6,282 nt of DNA from Actinomycetota bacterium. GTDB lineage: Bacteria; Actinomycetota; Humimicrobiia; Humimicrobiales; Humimicrobiaceae. Every line of letters starts with the position of its first letter. Position 1 is the stretch's first letter. The notes under the pieces were generated by a model. That model made no database searches. It was not told where the DNA came from and saw only the letters and a program-made list of their open reading frames with translations. Position numbers and translations under genes: made by a program. Shown here in pieces: positions 6,050-6,282 of the stretch. The DNA lies in contig JAQUMQ010000087.1 in assembly GCA_028718045.1 (NCBI GenBank), forward strand, positions 1 through 6,282. Reading direction: 5' to 3'.

Positions 6050-6282
6050 CTATTCTTTAAGTCCTGAAAATTTCAAACCTTTCTATAAATTTTTTTTAGC
6101 TCCTGGATAAAAGATTATGATAGGAATTACAGCCAAACTTGCTCCGGCCAAAAATCTATCTATATTCACAAAATACCTTCCGGTAAAAAATGCCATTCCA
6201 ATAGGTATTGCATATAGCTTTTGGAAGAGCTTCCACTTTTGCTGAAAATTTTTCTTTTTACAGAAGCTGATTTTATGTTATA
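6050..6282 (-). pseudogene. 3' remnant of a CUT1 sugar ABC transporter permease (MalG/LacG type), disrupted
   Basis: Minus-strand translation of 6220-6050 reads KLYAIPIGMAFFTG, RYFVN, FLAGASLAVIPIIIFYPGAKKNL, then a TAG, then KGLKFSGLKE and a second TAG (6052-6050). This closely resembles the C-terminal end of CUT1 inner-membrane permeases: the PxGLAxFxGxY block, the last membrane helix and the terminal KGLxxxGLKG tail. Two things argue that it is broken. An in-frame TAG (6085-6083) splits the helix from the tail. Upstream of about 6220 the same frame is Lys/Gln-rich with no membrane helix and meets a TAA near 6280-6278, so the EAA-loop region is absent. An upstream frame reading KSASVKRKIFSKSG resembles a permease N-terminus, which could mean an internal deletion. 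An intact permease seems unlikely without sequencing error. Confidence 0.65.

Overview
The window is AT-rich DNA, and every convincing gene lies on the minus strand (read right to left). It looks like part of an anaerobic, low-GC, Gram-positive-type genome, most likely Bacillota/Clostridia. The reasons are the strong AGGAGG-type ribosome binding sites, a sigma-A-like promoter, a cre-like operator, a lipoprotein-anchored sugar-binding protein and corrinoid-type methyltransferase homologues. The taxonomic call is inference, since there is no rRNA or marker gene here.

Layout in transcription order (right to left): (1) 6282-6050, the 3' end of a CUT1 sugar ABC transporter permease, MalG-type. It is interrupted by an in-frame TAG and loses its homology upstream, so it is probably a pseudogene. 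(2) 5998-4061, a complete 645-residue cytoplasmic GH127-like (DUF1680) glycoside hydrolase, with both cysteine/glutamate metal-site motifs present. (3) 3891-2749, a 380-residue uroporphyrinogen-decarboxylase (URO-D)-like protein of the type found in carbohydrate loci. (4) 2661-1657, a 334-residue URO-D/MtaA-type methyltransferase with an intact His-X-Cys...Cys zinc signature. (5) A 401-bp AT-rich regulatory gap (1656-1256) with three inverted repeats, a good promoter and a cre-like operator. (6) 1255-1, a nearly complete lipoprotein sugar-binding protein of a CUT1 ABC importer, which runs off the left edge.

Read together, this is a carbohydrate-uptake and breakdown locus. A binding protein captures an oligosaccharide, permeases import it, and the GH127-like enzyme trims it in the cytoplasm. 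Two different URO-D-fold proteins sit directly behind the hydrolase. One has all the features of a corrinoid methyltransferase; the other keeps the fold's landmarks but has His-X-Asp where the zinc His-X-Cys is expected. A testable idea is that the locus handles O-methylated sugars or methyl-bearing plant glycans, but no corrinoid protein or substrate methyltransferase gene is visible here. The gaps of 51, 169 and 87 bp between the first four genes, all on one strand, fit a single transcript, while the binding-protein gene appears to have its own promoter. It also has visibly higher GC (about 39% in sampled lines) than the other genes.
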